Positions 25,872 through 34,667 of a DNA stretch of 64,000 bases are shown here, in pieces. The notes beneath the pieces are model-generated. The model was not told where the DNA came from. It worked only from the letters and a program-made list of their open reading frames with translations, and made no database searches. Origin of the DNA: Mesorhizobium sp. 1M-11 (lineage in GTDB: Bacteria > Pseudomonadota > Alphaproteobacteria > Rhizobiales > Rhizobiaceae). The stretch is from NCBI RefSeq assembly GCF_001303895.1, contig NZ_LJSD01000011.1, positions 756,409 to 820,408 of the forward strand, given 5' to 3'. The translations under genes and the position numbers were made by a program. Within the stretch, counting starts at the first letter, position 1. Every line of letters begins with the position of its first letter.

Positions 25872-27037
25872 CCATCCAGGGCAAGAACAGGCTCGCTTTT
25901 TCGACCCGCACCATCCATGGCGGGCAGAGCCATGACCCGACCACCGGCGCCGTCATGGTGCCGATCTATGCGACCTCTACCTATGCGCAGCAGTCGCCCG
26001 GCGTGCACAAGGGCTTCGAATATGCCCGCAGCCAGAATCCGACCCGCTTCGCCTTCGAGCGTGCGGTGGCGGATCTTGAAAGCGGCTCGGCGGCCTTTGC
26101 CTACGCGTCGGGCCTGGCGGCCATCGCCAACATCTTCGAGCTGCTCGACACCGGGGCCCATATCGTCGCAACCGACGACATCTATGGCGGCACGTTCCGC
26201 CTGCTCGAACGCGTGCGCAAGCGCTCTGCCGGACTGCAGGTGAGCTTCGCCAATTTCACCGACCTCGCCGCCGTCGAGGCGGCGATCCGGCCGGAGACCA
26301 AGCTGCTCTGGGTCGAGACGCCGACCAATCCGCTGCTGCGCGTGGTCGACCTCGCCGCCGTTGCCGCACTGGCCCGTCGCAAAGGGCTGATTGCGGTTGC
26401 TGACAACACATTCTGCAGCCCCTACATCCAGCGGCCATTGGAACTCGGCATCGATCTTGTCGTGCATTCAGTGACCAAATATCTGAACGGCCATTCCGAC
26501 ATGGTCGGGGGCGTCGTCGTGGTGGGCGACAATACCGAACTGCGCGACCAGTTGAAGTTCCTGCAGAATGCGGTCGGCGCCATTTCCGGGCCGTTCGACA
26601 GTTTCCTGGCGCTGCGCGGCCTGAAAACGCTGGCGCTACGCATGGAGCGGCATTCGACCAACGGCCTGAAGATCGCGCGCTGGCTGGAAGCGCGGCCGGA
26701 TGTCCGCCGTGTCATCTATCCGGGATTGGAGAGCCATCCGCAGCACGATGTCGCCAAGGCGCAGATGAATGCCTTCGGCGGCATGATCACCGTGGAGCTT
26801 GATCGCGACCTTGCCGGCACCAAACGCTTCCTCGAGCACACGCGCCTGTTCGCACTGGCCGAAAGCCTCGGCGGCGTCGAAAGCCTGATCGAACATCCGG
26901 CATTGATGACGCATGGTTCCATCCCCGCTGAAAAGCGGGCGGCCATCGGTATCTCGGATTCTCTGGTCAGACTGTCAGCCGGCATCGAAGACGCCGACGA
27001 CCTGATCGCCGATCTGGCGCAGGCACTGGCGGTGTAA
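25868..27037 (+). CDS. Cystathionine gamma-lyase/gamma-synthase family PLP enzyme
   Basis: The 389-residue Cys/Met-metabolism PLP enzyme has TRTIHGGQSHDPTTGAV at the N-terminus, the PLP-Lys motif HSVTKYLNGHSD near residue 200, and a C-terminal RLSAGIEDADDLIADL. Being translationally coupled to a cystathionine beta-synthase favours the lyase direction: cystathionine to cysteine, 2-oxobutyrate and ammonia (reverse transsulfuration). Gamma-synthase activity cannot be excluded, because the family members are hard to separate by sequence. The operon is monocistronic apart from this pair. Confidence 0.88.
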   Translation: MTIQGKNRLAFSTRTIHGGQSHDPTTGAVMVPIYATSTYAQQSPGVHKGFEYARSQNPTRFAFERAVADLESGSAAFAYASGLAAIANIFELLDTGAHIVATDDIYGGTFRLLERVRKRSAGLQVSFANFTDLAAVEAAIRPETKLLWVETPTNPLLRVVDLAAVAALARRKGLIAVADNTFCSPYIQRPLELGIDLVVHSVTKYLNGHSDMVGGVVVVGDNTELRDQLKFLQNAVGAISGPFDSFLALRGLKTLALRMERHSTNGLKIARWLEARPDVRRVIYPGLESHPQHDVAKAQMNAFGGMITVELDRDLAGTKRFLEHTRLFALAESLGGVESLIEHPALMTHGSIPAEKRAAIGISDSLVRLSAGIEDADDLIADLAQALAV

Positions 27038-27175
27038 ACGAAACATTCCTTTTCCCCTTGAGGGAGAAAGTGGCCGAGACCCGGCGGCTAAGCCGCCGTT
27101 GAAGGCGAGGTCGGATGAGGGGGGGTTGGACGGAGTGCGTCCTCAGCCTTCGTGTCGCGCGAGAACTGGCACGCG
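27038..27175. repeat. Repeat-like convergent intergenic region
   Basis: The stretch includes CCTTTTCCCCTTGAGGGAG, a GGCGGCTAAGCCGCC hairpin near 27082-27097, and GGTCGGATGAGGGGG. Its wording is that of dispersed rhizobial intergenic repeats. It separates the convergent cystathionine and ABC-permease operons and may serve as a two-way terminator. No second copy of it lies in the window. Confidence 0.45.
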
Positions 27176-28258
27176 CTACGATCGCTGGCCTGCCCTCAGC
27201 CGTGCCTCAAGCCAGCGGCTGTAGCGCGAGCCGCCGAAGCAGAACAGGAAATAGATGACGCCCGCGACCAGATAGGCCTCGTCGTAGAAGCCAAGCCACT
27301 TCGGGTCAGTGGTTGAGGCCCTTGCCGCGTTGAGCAGGTCGAAGATGCCGATGACGGCAAGCAGCGAAGTGGCGAGCAGGAAACCGATAGCGAGATTGAC
27401 CATGCCGGGGATGACCTGACGCAGCGCCTGCGGCAGCACGATCAATTGCATGGTGCGCCAATAGCCGAAGCCAAGCGCCTTGGCCGCCTCTTCCTGGCCG
27501 TGCGGAATGGTCTGCAACCCTCCCCGCACCACTTCAGCGACATAGGCCGACCAGAACAAGGTGATCATGATGATGGCCCTGACCGTCTTGTCGACGAACT
27601 GGCCACCAGGAATGGCCATCGGCAGGATCAGCATCGCCACATAGAGGATGGCCACCATCGGCGTGCCGCGCATCAGTTCGATGAACAGCACCGCCAGCGT
27701 CCGTAGGCCGCCCATCTTCGAACGCCGCGCCAGCGCCAGAAGGACCGCCAGCGGAACGGAGAGCCCGAAACAGACCGACCAGACCAGCAGGGTCACCGGC
27801 AACCCGCCCCACTGGTTGGACGGCACCGGCGATCCGGTCAGCGTGCCGGTGAGCAGCACCCAGCAGAGACCGACGACCAGCAGCCAGGCGATCAACAGCT
27901 CGCGCCGCCAGAAGCGTGGCAGGGCGGTGACGCCGAGCAGGCCGAGCAAAAGCAGGAGCGCCGCGGTCGGCCGCCATTGCAGGTCCTGCGGGTAGAAGGC
28001 GAACAGGATGAAGCGCAGCTTGGCCGTCACGAAGGCCCAGCAGGCGCCTGATGCCGCTGCGCAATCCTGCGCCGTGCCGGTCCAGGTGGCGTCGAGCACC
28101 AGCCAGTGCGCTAGCGGCGGCAGCAGCCAGGCGAGGAAGGCAAGGGTGAGCACGGTCAGCGCCGTGTTCAGCCTGGTGCCGAACAGGCCATTCCAAAGCG
28201 GCTTCCAGTCGAAGGAGCGGCGCATCAGCGGCAGGGAAGCGATATTGACGAGGCTCAT
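27176..28258 (-). CDS. Polar amino acid ABC transporter permease (AapM-like)
   Basis: The 360-residue permease belongs to the His/Glu/Gln type: a long N-terminal region with extra membrane segments, then the core with LSVPLAVLLALAR, VLFIELMRGTPMVAILYV and the EAA loop GQEEAAKALGFGYWRTMQLIVLPQALR in parts. This long N-terminal form is that of AapM. Its ATG overlaps the stop of the companion permease by 4 bases. The gene that should follow, the AapP ATPase, is absent: transcription runs into a repeat and a convergent gene. Confidence 0.85.
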   Translation of the reverse strand: MSLVNIASLPLMRRSFDWKPLWNGLFGTRLNTALTVLTLAFLAWLLPPLAHWLVLDATWTGTAQDCAAASGACWAFVTAKLRFILFAFYPQDLQWRPTAALLLLLGLLGVTALPRFWRRELLIAWLLVVGLCWVLLTGTLTGSPVPSNQWGGLPVTLLVWSVCFGLSVPLAVLLALARRSKMGGLRTLAVLFIELMRGTPMVAILYVAMLILPMAIPGGQFVDKTVRAIIMITLFWSAYVAEVVRGGLQTIPHGQEEAAKALGFGYWRTMQLIVLPQALRQVIPGMVNLAIGFLLATSLLAVIGIFDLLNAARASTTDPKWLGFYDEAYLVAGVIYFLFCFGGSRYSRWLEARLRAGQRS

Positions 28259-29445
28259 CGCGAAACGTCTCCGCGCAGGGCGACCCTGCGGTTATAGACA
28301 TTCATCAGCGCCGACACCGACAGGTTCAGGACAAGATAGATGCCGATCAGGATGGCCAGCGCCTCGAAGGACTGGCCGGTGGTGTTGGCGGTGGTGTTGA
28401 TGATGGAAACGAGGTCCGGATAACCGATGGCGACCGCCAGGCTGGAATCCTTGGTGAGGTCGAGATAGCTCGACGTGATCAGCGGCGTGATCACGCGCAG
28501 CGCCTGCGGCAGCACGACGAGACGCATGATCTGACCCGGATGCAGGCCGAGCGCCCTCGCCGCCTCCCACTGGCCGCGCGAGACCGACTGGATGCCGGCG
28601 CGCACGATTTCGGCGATCGCTGCCGAGAATTTGACGGTGAGGCCTGCAAGCAGCGCGGCGAACTCCGGCGTCAGGCTGTAGCCACCTCGGATGTTGAAAC
28701 CACCAAGCACAGGCATGTCGAGAGACAGCGTCGCACCCGTCGCCGGGAATGCCGCGCCGGCGGCCGCCAGCAGAACGAACGTCGCGGCCAAACCGTTGCC
28801 GGACCTCAGGCGACGGCGACGATACGCGGTGTAGAGATAGAGGCCGTAGGACAAGGCGATGGCGACCAGCAGCAGAACGGTCCGGCTTGAAAACCCGTCT
28901 ACGATGATGCCCGGCACGAAGACGCCGCGATTGGACAGGAACAACGCATCGAAGGCCGACAACGCCTGCCTTGGCGGCGGAAAGGATTTGGCGAGCGCGA
29001 TCCAGAAGAACAGTTGCAGCAGCAGAGGCGTGTTGCGGATCAGCTCGACATACCAGCGCACGAGCGTCGCCAGCAGCAGATTGCCGGACAGGCCCGCTAC
29101 ACCCAGTGCCACGCCCAGAATGGTCGCCAGAACGCAGCCGAACACAGCCACTTTGACGGTGTTGATGAGACCGGCAAGGATTGCCCAGACGTAGAGATCG
29201 CCCGCCTTGAAGGCGATGACGCTTTCGCCGATCTCGAAATTGGCCGACCGTTCGAGAAAGCCGAAGCCCGGCGTGACGCCGATGCGCCTCATGGTGTCGG
29301 CGACATTGGCGCCCAGCAGCCAGAACAAAGCGACGACCGCGACGAAGACGGCAAGCTGGATGAAGGGCCGCGGCCCCCACCAGCCGGCCAGCCGGCTCAG
29401 CAGGCCGGGCCGATCGCGGCCCAGCACGATTTCGGTCGTCGCCAT
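28255..29445 (-). CDS. Polar amino acid ABC transporter permease (AapQ-like)
   Basis: The 396-residue permease has an AapQ-type N-terminus (FVAVVALFWLLGANV, RRIGVTPGFGFL), a long periplasmic insert, and the C-terminal core with EIVRAGIQSVSRGQWEAARALGL and VLPQALRVITPL. With the AapM-like protein it would form a heterodimeric channel. It follows the binding-protein gene by 21 bases. Substrate preference cannot be read from permease sequence. Confidence 0.85.
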   Translation of the reverse strand: MATTEIVLGRDRPGLLSRLAGWWGPRPFIQLAVFVAVVALFWLLGANVADTMRRIGVTPGFGFLERSANFEIGESVIAFKAGDLYVWAILAGLINTVKVAVFGCVLATILGVALGVAGLSGNLLLATLVRWYVELIRNTPLLLQLFFWIALAKSFPPPRQALSAFDALFLSNRGVFVPGIIVDGFSSRTVLLLVAIALSYGLYLYTAYRRRRLRSGNGLAATFVLLAAAGAAFPATGATLSLDMPVLGGFNIRGGYSLTPEFAALLAGLTVKFSAAIAEIVRAGIQSVSRGQWEAARALGLHPGQIMRLVVLPQALRVITPLITSSYLDLTKDSSLAVAIGYPDLVSIINTTANTTGQSFEALAILIGIYLVLNLSVSALMNVYNRRVALRGDVSR

Positions 29446-29466
29446 GGTTCGGGAAGCTCGGTCAGC

Positions 29467-30501
29467 TCACCGGAAAGGCGGCGAATAGAGCAAGCCGCCG
29501 TTCGACCACAGATTGTTGTAGCCGCGTTCCCAGCCGAGCGGCTTCAGGTTGCGGTCGAAGATCTCGCCGTAATTGCCCACCGTCTTGATGATGTTGTAGG
29601 CCCATTTCGGGTCGAGATTGGTGGCCTGCGCCAGCGAGGGATCGACGCCGAGGAAGCGCTGGATCGCCGGATCCTCCGACTTCAGGAACTCGTCGACATT
29701 CTTCGAGGTGATGCCCCATTCCTCGGCCTGGATGGTGACGTTGACTGTCCAGTTGACCAGTTCCTGCCAGCGGTCGTCGCCACCGGCGATGGCCGGAGCC
29801 AGCGGCTCCTTGGACAGGCGCTCCGGCAGGATGACGTAGTCATCCGGCTTCTTGAGCTGGGTGCGCTTGCCGACGAGATCGGAGCTGTCCTGCGTGATCG
29901 CATCGACGCGGCCGGATTCCAGCGCGTTGATGAATTCGCCGGTCTCCTCGATGGTCACCGGCGTGAACTTCTTGCCGGTCTTGCGGAAGAAGTCGGCGAT
30001 GTTCAGCTCGCCGGTGGTGCCGCTCTGCACACCAATGGTGGCGCCATCGAGTTCCGCTGCCTTGGTCACGCCGAGGTCCTTGCGGACCAGGATGCCCTGC
30101 CCGTCATAAAATACGGTCGGGCCGAAGTGGAAACCCAGTTGCAGGGCACGGGCGATGGTCACCGTCACACCCGACAGCAGAATGTCGAACTCGCCGGCCT
30201 GAAGTGCCGGCAGGCGCTGCTGCGGCGAGGAGTTGGTGAACTCGACCTTGTCCGGCGTGCCGAACACGGTGATGGAAAGCGCCTTGCCATAGTCGACGAA
30301 GAAGCCCTTCCACTGGCCGTCGTCGCCCGGCGCGAAGAAGCCTGGGGTGGTGCCGACGCCGACCTTGATTGCGCCGCGCTGCTTGATCTTATCCAGCGTT
30401 GGGCCGGCATCGGCCACGCTTGAAAACGCGGTCGCAGCCACGACCAGCGACGCCGCCACCGCACGGCGCCACAGGCCGCCGGGTTGCGATAAAAATGTCA
30501 T
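29467..30501 (-). CDS. Amino acid ABC transporter substrate-binding protein (AapJ-like, SBP family 3)
   Basis: The 344-residue protein has a signal peptide (RRAVAASLVVAATAFSSV, cleavage after ADA near residue 32) and the SBP_bac_3 fold: LDKIKQRGAIKVGVGTTPGFF, ALQAGEFDILLSGVTVTI, and a C-terminal YNIIKTVGNYGEIFDRNLKP block seen in AapJ-type proteins. The start at 30501 is set by AGGAG 8 bases upstream. It may bind a sulfur-containing amino acid, judged only from the dioxygenases and sulfhydrylase upstream and the shared element at 30579 and 34668. Confidence 0.85.
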   Translation of the reverse strand: MTFLSQPGGLWRRAVAASLVVAATAFSSVADAGPTLDKIKQRGAIKVGVGTTPGFFAPGDDGQWKGFFVDYGKALSITVFGTPDKVEFTNSSPQQRLPALQAGEFDILLSGVTVTIARALQLGFHFGPTVFYDGQGILVRKDLGVTKAAELDGATIGVQSGTTGELNIADFFRKTGKKFTPVTIEETGEFINALESGRVDAITQDSSDLVGKRTQLKKPDDYVILPERLSKEPLAPAIAGGDDRWQELVNWTVNVTIQAEEWGITSKNVDEFLKSEDPAIQRFLGVDPSLAQATNLDPKWAYNIIKTVGNYGEIFDRNLKPLGWERGYNNLWSNGGLLYSPPFR

Positions 30502-30578
30502 CTCGATAACTCCTGATCTGTAACAGGCCGACCCGAAACGATCGCGCTCAGCCCCCTTTCGCCGACCCGGACAAACGG

Positions 30579-30603
30579 TAACTCCATAAAATTTGTAGAC
30601 TAA
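30579..30603 (-). promoter_or_regulatory. Conserved 25-bp element upstream of the amino-acid importer
   Basis: On the minus strand this 25-base stretch starts TTAGTCTAC and ends GGAGTTA. It matches the element at 34668-34692 at 21 of 25 positions, with all four differences being transitions. It lies about 80 bases ahead of the binding-protein start. The core CTAC...GTAG form in the other copy is an inverted repeat, so a dimeric regulator is likely. I do not recognise the regulator. Confidence 0.6.
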
Positions 30604-30748
30604 GGAACGACAATCCAAAATTGCGGCGTTCCGGGAAGCGCTTTGCCGAAAAACGGCGGCTTTGGAGGTGGAAGCGGCGCGCCTCCCCTTTGCGAAAAAA
30701 GAGCGGCCGGGCAGAACCCGGCCGAGGTGAGAAGATGTAGGATGCGGG

Positions 30749-31774
30749 TCAGGCGGCTACCGAAGCGAAGCCGCTTTCGAGCAGGTCGGCATAATGTCGC
30801 TTGGCGACGTCTGGATGCGAACGCAGGCGGCTCTTCAACACATTGGTGCCGACATTGCGGAACAGCGGATTCTCGGGATCGCTGGCCGGTCCTCGCGCTT
30901 CCTCCGCCAGATTGGGGGGCAGGTCGAGCAGCGGAATGGAAGCATCCAGCCGCGCACTGAAGAAGAACGGCACCGACAGCCGTTCGACACCGGTGGGTGG
31001 CGTGACGACACGATGCACCGTGGCGCGCAGATAGCCGTTTGAAGCCAGTTCCAGCAGTTCGCCGATGTTGACGACCAGCGTGCCGGCGATCGGATCGACC
31101 GGCACCCAGCGCTCGTCATATTCGACCTGCAGGCCTTCATTGTGGTCCTGCAGCAACAAGGTCAGGAAGCCGCCATCCTTGTGCGCGCCGACGCCTTGCT
31201 CGCTGCCCGTGAGATCGCGGCCGGGATAGCGCACGATCTTCATGCGGTGGTTGGGTTCACCGGCATAGATGGCGTCGAAGGCATCCTCCGGCTGCTCGAG
31301 CGACAGCGCGAAAGCCTTGAGCAGGCGGATCGCCACGTCGGTCACCTGCGCCTGCCAGGCCAGCAGCGCCGGCTTCAGATCCGGATAGAGCCGTGGCCAT
31401 TGGTTCGGCCCCTGCAGGCGCGTCCATGCGGCGGTGCCCGGCTTCTGCGCGATTGCCTCGCGCTCGACCCCGATGTCGAGCTGTTCGCGCCAGTCCGCCT
31501 TGCCGCGCGTCAGTTCACCGCCGGTGCGCGTGTAACCGCGAAACTGCGGCGAGTTGACCATGGCGATCTTGAGCTTTTCGTCCTCCGGCAGTTCGAAGAA
31601 ACGCTTCGCCGAAGCGAGCACCCCTTCGATCTCGCTGACCGCGATTCCGTGGCCGGCCAGATAGAAGAACCCGACATCGCGGGCCGCCGACCTGAGATCC
31701 GCCAGGAAGGTGCGCCGTTCCGACGCGCCCTGCTCCAGGCGGCTGAGATCGAGCACAGGTACGATTCTGGTCAT
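30749..31774 (-). CDS. Isopenicillin N synthase-like Fe(II)/2-oxoglutarate-dependent dioxygenase
   Basis: The 341-residue protein has the DIOX_N start (VPVLDLSRLEQG, RDVGFFYLAGHGI) and a double-stranded beta-helix. The iron ligands are His and Asp in GAHKDGGFLT and the distal His in ATVHRVV, with RLSVPFF giving the Arg-x-Ser that holds 2-oxoglutarate. The start at 31774 is set by GGAGG ahead of it and overlaps the membrane protein stop. It is a clear paralog of the 33494-34537 product. The family oxidises small molecules in the cytoplasm. The setting suggests oxidation of an organosulfur compound, which is inference. Confidence 0.85.
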   Translation of the reverse strand: MTRIVPVLDLSRLEQGASERRTFLADLRSAARDVGFFYLAGHGIAVSEIEGVLASAKRFFELPEDEKLKIAMVNSPQFRGYTRTGGELTRGKADWREQLDIGVEREAIAQKPGTAAWTRLQGPNQWPRLYPDLKPALLAWQAQVTDVAIRLLKAFALSLEQPEDAFDAIYAGEPNHRMKIVRYPGRDLTGSEQGVGAHKDGGFLTLLLQDHNEGLQVEYDERWVPVDPIAGTLVVNIGELLELASNGYLRATVHRVVTPPTGVERLSVPFFFSARLDASIPLLDLPPNLAEEARGPASDPENPLFRNVGTNVLKSRLRSHPDVAKRHYADLLESGFASVAA

Positions 31775-32106
31775 GTTCGGGATTCCTCCGGTCTGTCCGT
31801 GTTGCCGAAAAACCCACCCGCCAAGATTGCGATCGCCGCAGCGGCCACCCCAAGCCACAGCAGGTCGGCCGAATACCGTTTGATGCCGAGAAAATGCCAA
31901 TCCTTGCACAGCGCCATCGCCAGCGAGCAACGGTCCGACGTGTAGAGGAGACACGGCAGCGTGCCCGCAGCGGAAAAGCCCGTGTTTGCCATCACCTGCG
32001 CATAAACGACGGCCCACCACAGGACGCTGAGCGCAACCAGGAGAACGCTGGCGAGTTCAAGCCACGGCAAGACTGTCTTGGCCATTCTTCTCGACTGAAC
32101 GCTCAT
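31771..32106 (-). CDS. Small membrane protein of unknown function
   Basis: I do not recognise this 111-residue product. It has two hydrophobic segments, about residues 14-36 (ELASVLLVALSVLWWAVVY) and 84-101 (LLWLGVAAAAIAILAGGFF). Between them lies a hydrophilic loop with three Cys (LPCLLYTSDRCS, ALCKDW), probably periplasmic. A GTG at 32124 and an ATG at 32085 are alternative starts. It lies between the sulfhydrylase (24 bases upstream) and dioxygenase genes and overlaps the latter by 4 bases, which argues that it is real. Loop cysteines could form a disulfide. Confidence 0.6.
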   Translation of the reverse strand: MSVQSRRMAKTVLPWLELASVLLVALSVLWWAVVYAQVMANTGFSAAGTLPCLLYTSDRCSLAMALCKDWHFLGIKRYSADLLWLGVAAAAIAILAGGFFGNTDRPEESRT

Positions 32107-32129
32107 TTCGCGTACCCCAGTCACATGCT

Positions 32130-33455
32130 TTAGGCGGCTTTCAGTTCCTGTTCACCGACGGCGCCGTCGAGTGCCTGCTCGAGATCGCGGATGATGTCGT
32201 CGGGATGTTCGATGCCGACCGACAGCCGCACGTAGCCCGGTGTCACGCCGGAGGAGAGTTGATCCTCGGCCGAGAGCTGCGAATGCGTGGTCGTGGAAGG
32301 ATGGATGGCTAGTGAACGGGCATCGCCGATGTTGGCGACATGGTAGAAGAGCTTCAACCCATTGATGAAACTGCGGCCGGCCTCGCGCCCGTCCTTCAGC
32401 TCGAAACCTACCAGCGCACCATAGCTGCCAGCCCGGAAATAGGCATCGGCGCGGCGCTTGTCCTCGCCCTCCTGGTAGCGAGGGAAGATGACCGAGCCCA
32501 CCTTGGGGTGGCCCTTCAGATATTCGGCGACCTTGAGCGCGTTCTCATTGTGCTGGCGGATGCGCAGCGGCAAGGTCTCCAGCCCCTGCAGCAGCTGGAA
32601 GGCGTTGAACGGGCTGATCGCGGCACCGACATCGCGCAACAGCACGGTGCGGATGCGCAGCACATAGGCAACCGGGCCGAGCGGCTTGGCCGCTTCCACC
32701 CAGATCTTGCCGTGATAGCTCGCGTCCGGCTGGGTCAGCGTCGAGAAGCGCCCCGCATGCTCTTCCCAAGGAAAATTGCCACCGTCGATGACGATACCGC
32801 CGATCGAAGTGCCATGGCCGCCAATATATTTGGTGGCCGAATAGACGACGACCGCCGCGCCGTGTTCGAACGGCCGGATGATCAGGGGAGCAGCCGTGTT
32901 GTCGACGATCAGCGGCACGCCGAGCGAGCGGCCGATGTCCGCAACCTCCTTGATCGGGAAGACCTGCAGCTTCGGATTGGGCAGCGATTCCGCGTAATAG
33001 GCGCGGGTGCGCTCATCGGTGGCGCGGCGGAAATTCTCCGGATCCGACGCATCGACAAAACGCACCTCGACGCCGAAATGCCTGAGCGTGGCCGCAAACA
33101 GCGCCCAGGTACCACCGTAGAGGCCAGTGGAAGAAACGATGTTGTCGCCTGCGCCGGCAAGGTTCAGCACCGAATAGGCAGACGCGGCCTGCCCCGACGA
33201 TAGAAGCAGCGCCGCGGCACCGCCTTCCAGGGCGGCGATGCGCTGCTCGAAGGCATCCTGCGTCGGGTTGGAGACGCGGGTGTAGATGTGGCCAACCTCA
33301 TCGAGCGAGAACAACCGGTCGGCATGATCGGTGTCCTGGAACTGGTAGGACGTGGTCTGGTAGATCGGCACCGCCACGGCACCCGTCGCGGGATCGGCGC
33401 GCCAGCTGCCGCCATGCAGTGCGAGCGTTTCGGCAGAGAGATTTTCCAGCGTCAT
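32130..33455 (-). CDS. metY: O-acetylhomoserine sulfhydrylase (aminocarboxypropyltransferase)
   Basis: The 441-residue PLP enzyme is of the longer MetY class: ETLALHGGSWRADPATGAVA at the N-terminus, the PLP-Lys motif YSATKYIGGHGTSIGG near residue 210, and the insertion before the C-terminal domain (FPRYQEGEDKRR) that marks MetY against MetB/MetC. It uses O-acetylhomoserine plus sulfide (or methanethiol) to make homocysteine (or methionine). AGGAG lies 9 bases before the ATG. It is placed between two dioxygenase paralogs, so sulfide or methanethiol freed from an imported compound could be captured here. Confidence 0.9.
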   Translation of the reverse strand: MTLENLSAETLALHGGSWRADPATGAVAVPIYQTTSYQFQDTDHADRLFSLDEVGHIYTRVSNPTQDAFEQRIAALEGGAAALLLSSGQAASAYSVLNLAGAGDNIVSSTGLYGGTWALFAATLRHFGVEVRFVDASDPENFRRATDERTRAYYAESLPNPKLQVFPIKEVADIGRSLGVPLIVDNTAAPLIIRPFEHGAAVVVYSATKYIGGHGTSIGGIVIDGGNFPWEEHAGRFSTLTQPDASYHGKIWVEAAKPLGPVAYVLRIRTVLLRDVGAAISPFNAFQLLQGLETLPLRIRQHNENALKVAEYLKGHPKVGSVIFPRYQEGEDKRRADAYFRAGSYGALVGFELKDGREAGRSFINGLKLFYHVANIGDARSLAIHPSTTTHSQLSAEDQLSSGVTPGYVRLSVGIEHPDDIIRDLEQALDGAVGEQELKAA

Positions 33456-33493
33456 GTCGTCTGCTCCTTGTTTCGGTCCGTGAGGTTGGCGGT

Positions 33494-34537
33494 TCAGGCG
33501 GCGGGCACGGCCTCAGTGCGTGCCTGGGCAGCGAGAAGATCGGCGTGATGGCGCGCAGCAACATCAGGATGCGAGCGCAGCCGGCTTTTCAGCGTGTTCT
33601 GGCCCGAGTTGCGAAACAGCGGGTTGTGCGGATCGCGCGTGATGCCGCCGGCCTGCGCCTTGAGGTGAGAAGGCAGATCGAGCAGCGGCACTTCGGCGTC
33701 GAACGGCGCACCGAGGAAGAAGGCGACCGACAGCCTATCCGTGCCGGCGGGCGGCGTGACGACGCGATGCACGGTCGCCTTCAAATAGCCGTCGGTGACC
33801 AGTTCCAGCAGCTCGCCGATGTTGACGACGAAGGTGCCCTGGCGCGGCTCGGCTTCGATCCAGCGGCCATCCTCCGTTTCAACTTCCAGGCCTTTCTGCT
33901 TTTCCTGGAGCAGCAAGGTGAGGAACCCGCTGTCCTTGTGCGCGCCGACACCCTGTTCGCTTCCAGTGGCATCGCGGCCGGGATAACGGATGATCTTGAT
34001 CAGGTGATTGGGCTGGCCGGCATAGATGGCCTCGAACACGTCGCGGTCCTGCTCCAGCGCCACAGCGAAAGCCTTGAGCAGGCGCGTCGCCAGCCTGGTC
34101 AGCTCGGACTGCCATTCGAGCAGGATCGGCTTCAATTCCGGCAGCGCACCCGGCCACAGGTTCGGGCCTTGCAACCGGGTCCATGCCGGCTGGTCCTTGC
34201 CGAACGCCAGAGCCGGCGCTTCGGAGCCGATGTCTATCTGTTCGCGCCAGTCGCGATGGCCCTGGGTGAGCTCCTGGCCGACGCGGTTGTAGCCGCGGAA
34301 ATGCGGCGAGTTGACCATTTCGATCTCGAGCTTGTCGGCTTCCGGCAGCGCGAAGAAGCGGCGCGAGGACGCCAGCACGTCATCGATCAGGCTTTGCGGG
34401 ATGCCGTGGCCGGAGAGGTAGAAGAAGCCGACATCGCGGGAAGCGCGCTTCAACTGGCTGAGGAACGCGGTCGGATCGGTTTCAAACAGGGAGAAATCCA
34501 GAACCGGAATGGATTGGATGGCGGTCGTCTTGCTCAC
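33494..34537 (-). CDS. Isopenicillin N synthase-like Fe(II)/2-oxoglutarate-dependent dioxygenase, second paralog
   Basis: The 347-residue protein repeats the layout of its neighbour: RDVGFFYLSGHGI, iron ligands in GAHKDSGFLT and ATVHRVV, then RLSVAFF. A GTG start at 34537 (VSKTTAIQSIPVLDF) with AGAGGG upstream fits the family N-terminus better than the ATG at 34603. It is the first gene of a leftward operon headed by the conserved element at 34668-34692 and is followed 38 bases later by metY. Two paralogs in one operon suggest different substrates or two successive oxidations. Confidence 0.82.
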   Translation of the reverse strand: MSKTTAIQSIPVLDFSLFETDPTAFLSQLKRASRDVGFFYLSGHGIPQSLIDDVLASSRRFFALPEADKLEIEMVNSPHFRGYNRVGQELTQGHRDWREQIDIGSEAPALAFGKDQPAWTRLQGPNLWPGALPELKPILLEWQSELTRLATRLLKAFAVALEQDRDVFEAIYAGQPNHLIKIIRYPGRDATGSEQGVGAHKDSGFLTLLLQEKQKGLEVETEDGRWIEAEPRQGTFVVNIGELLELVTDGYLKATVHRVVTPPAGTDRLSVAFFLGAPFDAEVPLLDLPSHLKAQAGGITRDPHNPLFRNSGQNTLKSRLRSHPDVAARHHADLLAAQARTEAVPAA

Positions 34538-34667
34538 TTTCAGGCCCTCTTGGCAGGTCCCTAAGCGTGGCAACGGCATGGGCAAAATCAAAGGAACGAC
34601 CATCCCTTTGACACCGGAACGCGAAAAATCCCGCGTGCCGTGCCCCGCGATCGGCGCGATTTTTTGC

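Noticed and set aside
29014..30423. 469-codon open frame on the plus strand over the amino-acid importer
   Set aside because: It is antisense to the binding-protein and permease genes; no motif and a composition typical of shadow frames.
34538..34603. Longer start (ATG 34603) for the second dioxygenase
   Set aside because: The extra 22 residues lack similarity to the paralog N-terminus, and the GTG at 34537 has a ribosome-binding site and matches the family start.
34538..34667. Possible SAM riboswitch ahead of the dioxygenase-metY operon
   Set aside because: I looked for SAM-II-like pairing upstream of the operon because metY is in it, but found no convincing stem and pseudoknot pattern; the conserved 25-bp element explains the constraint better.
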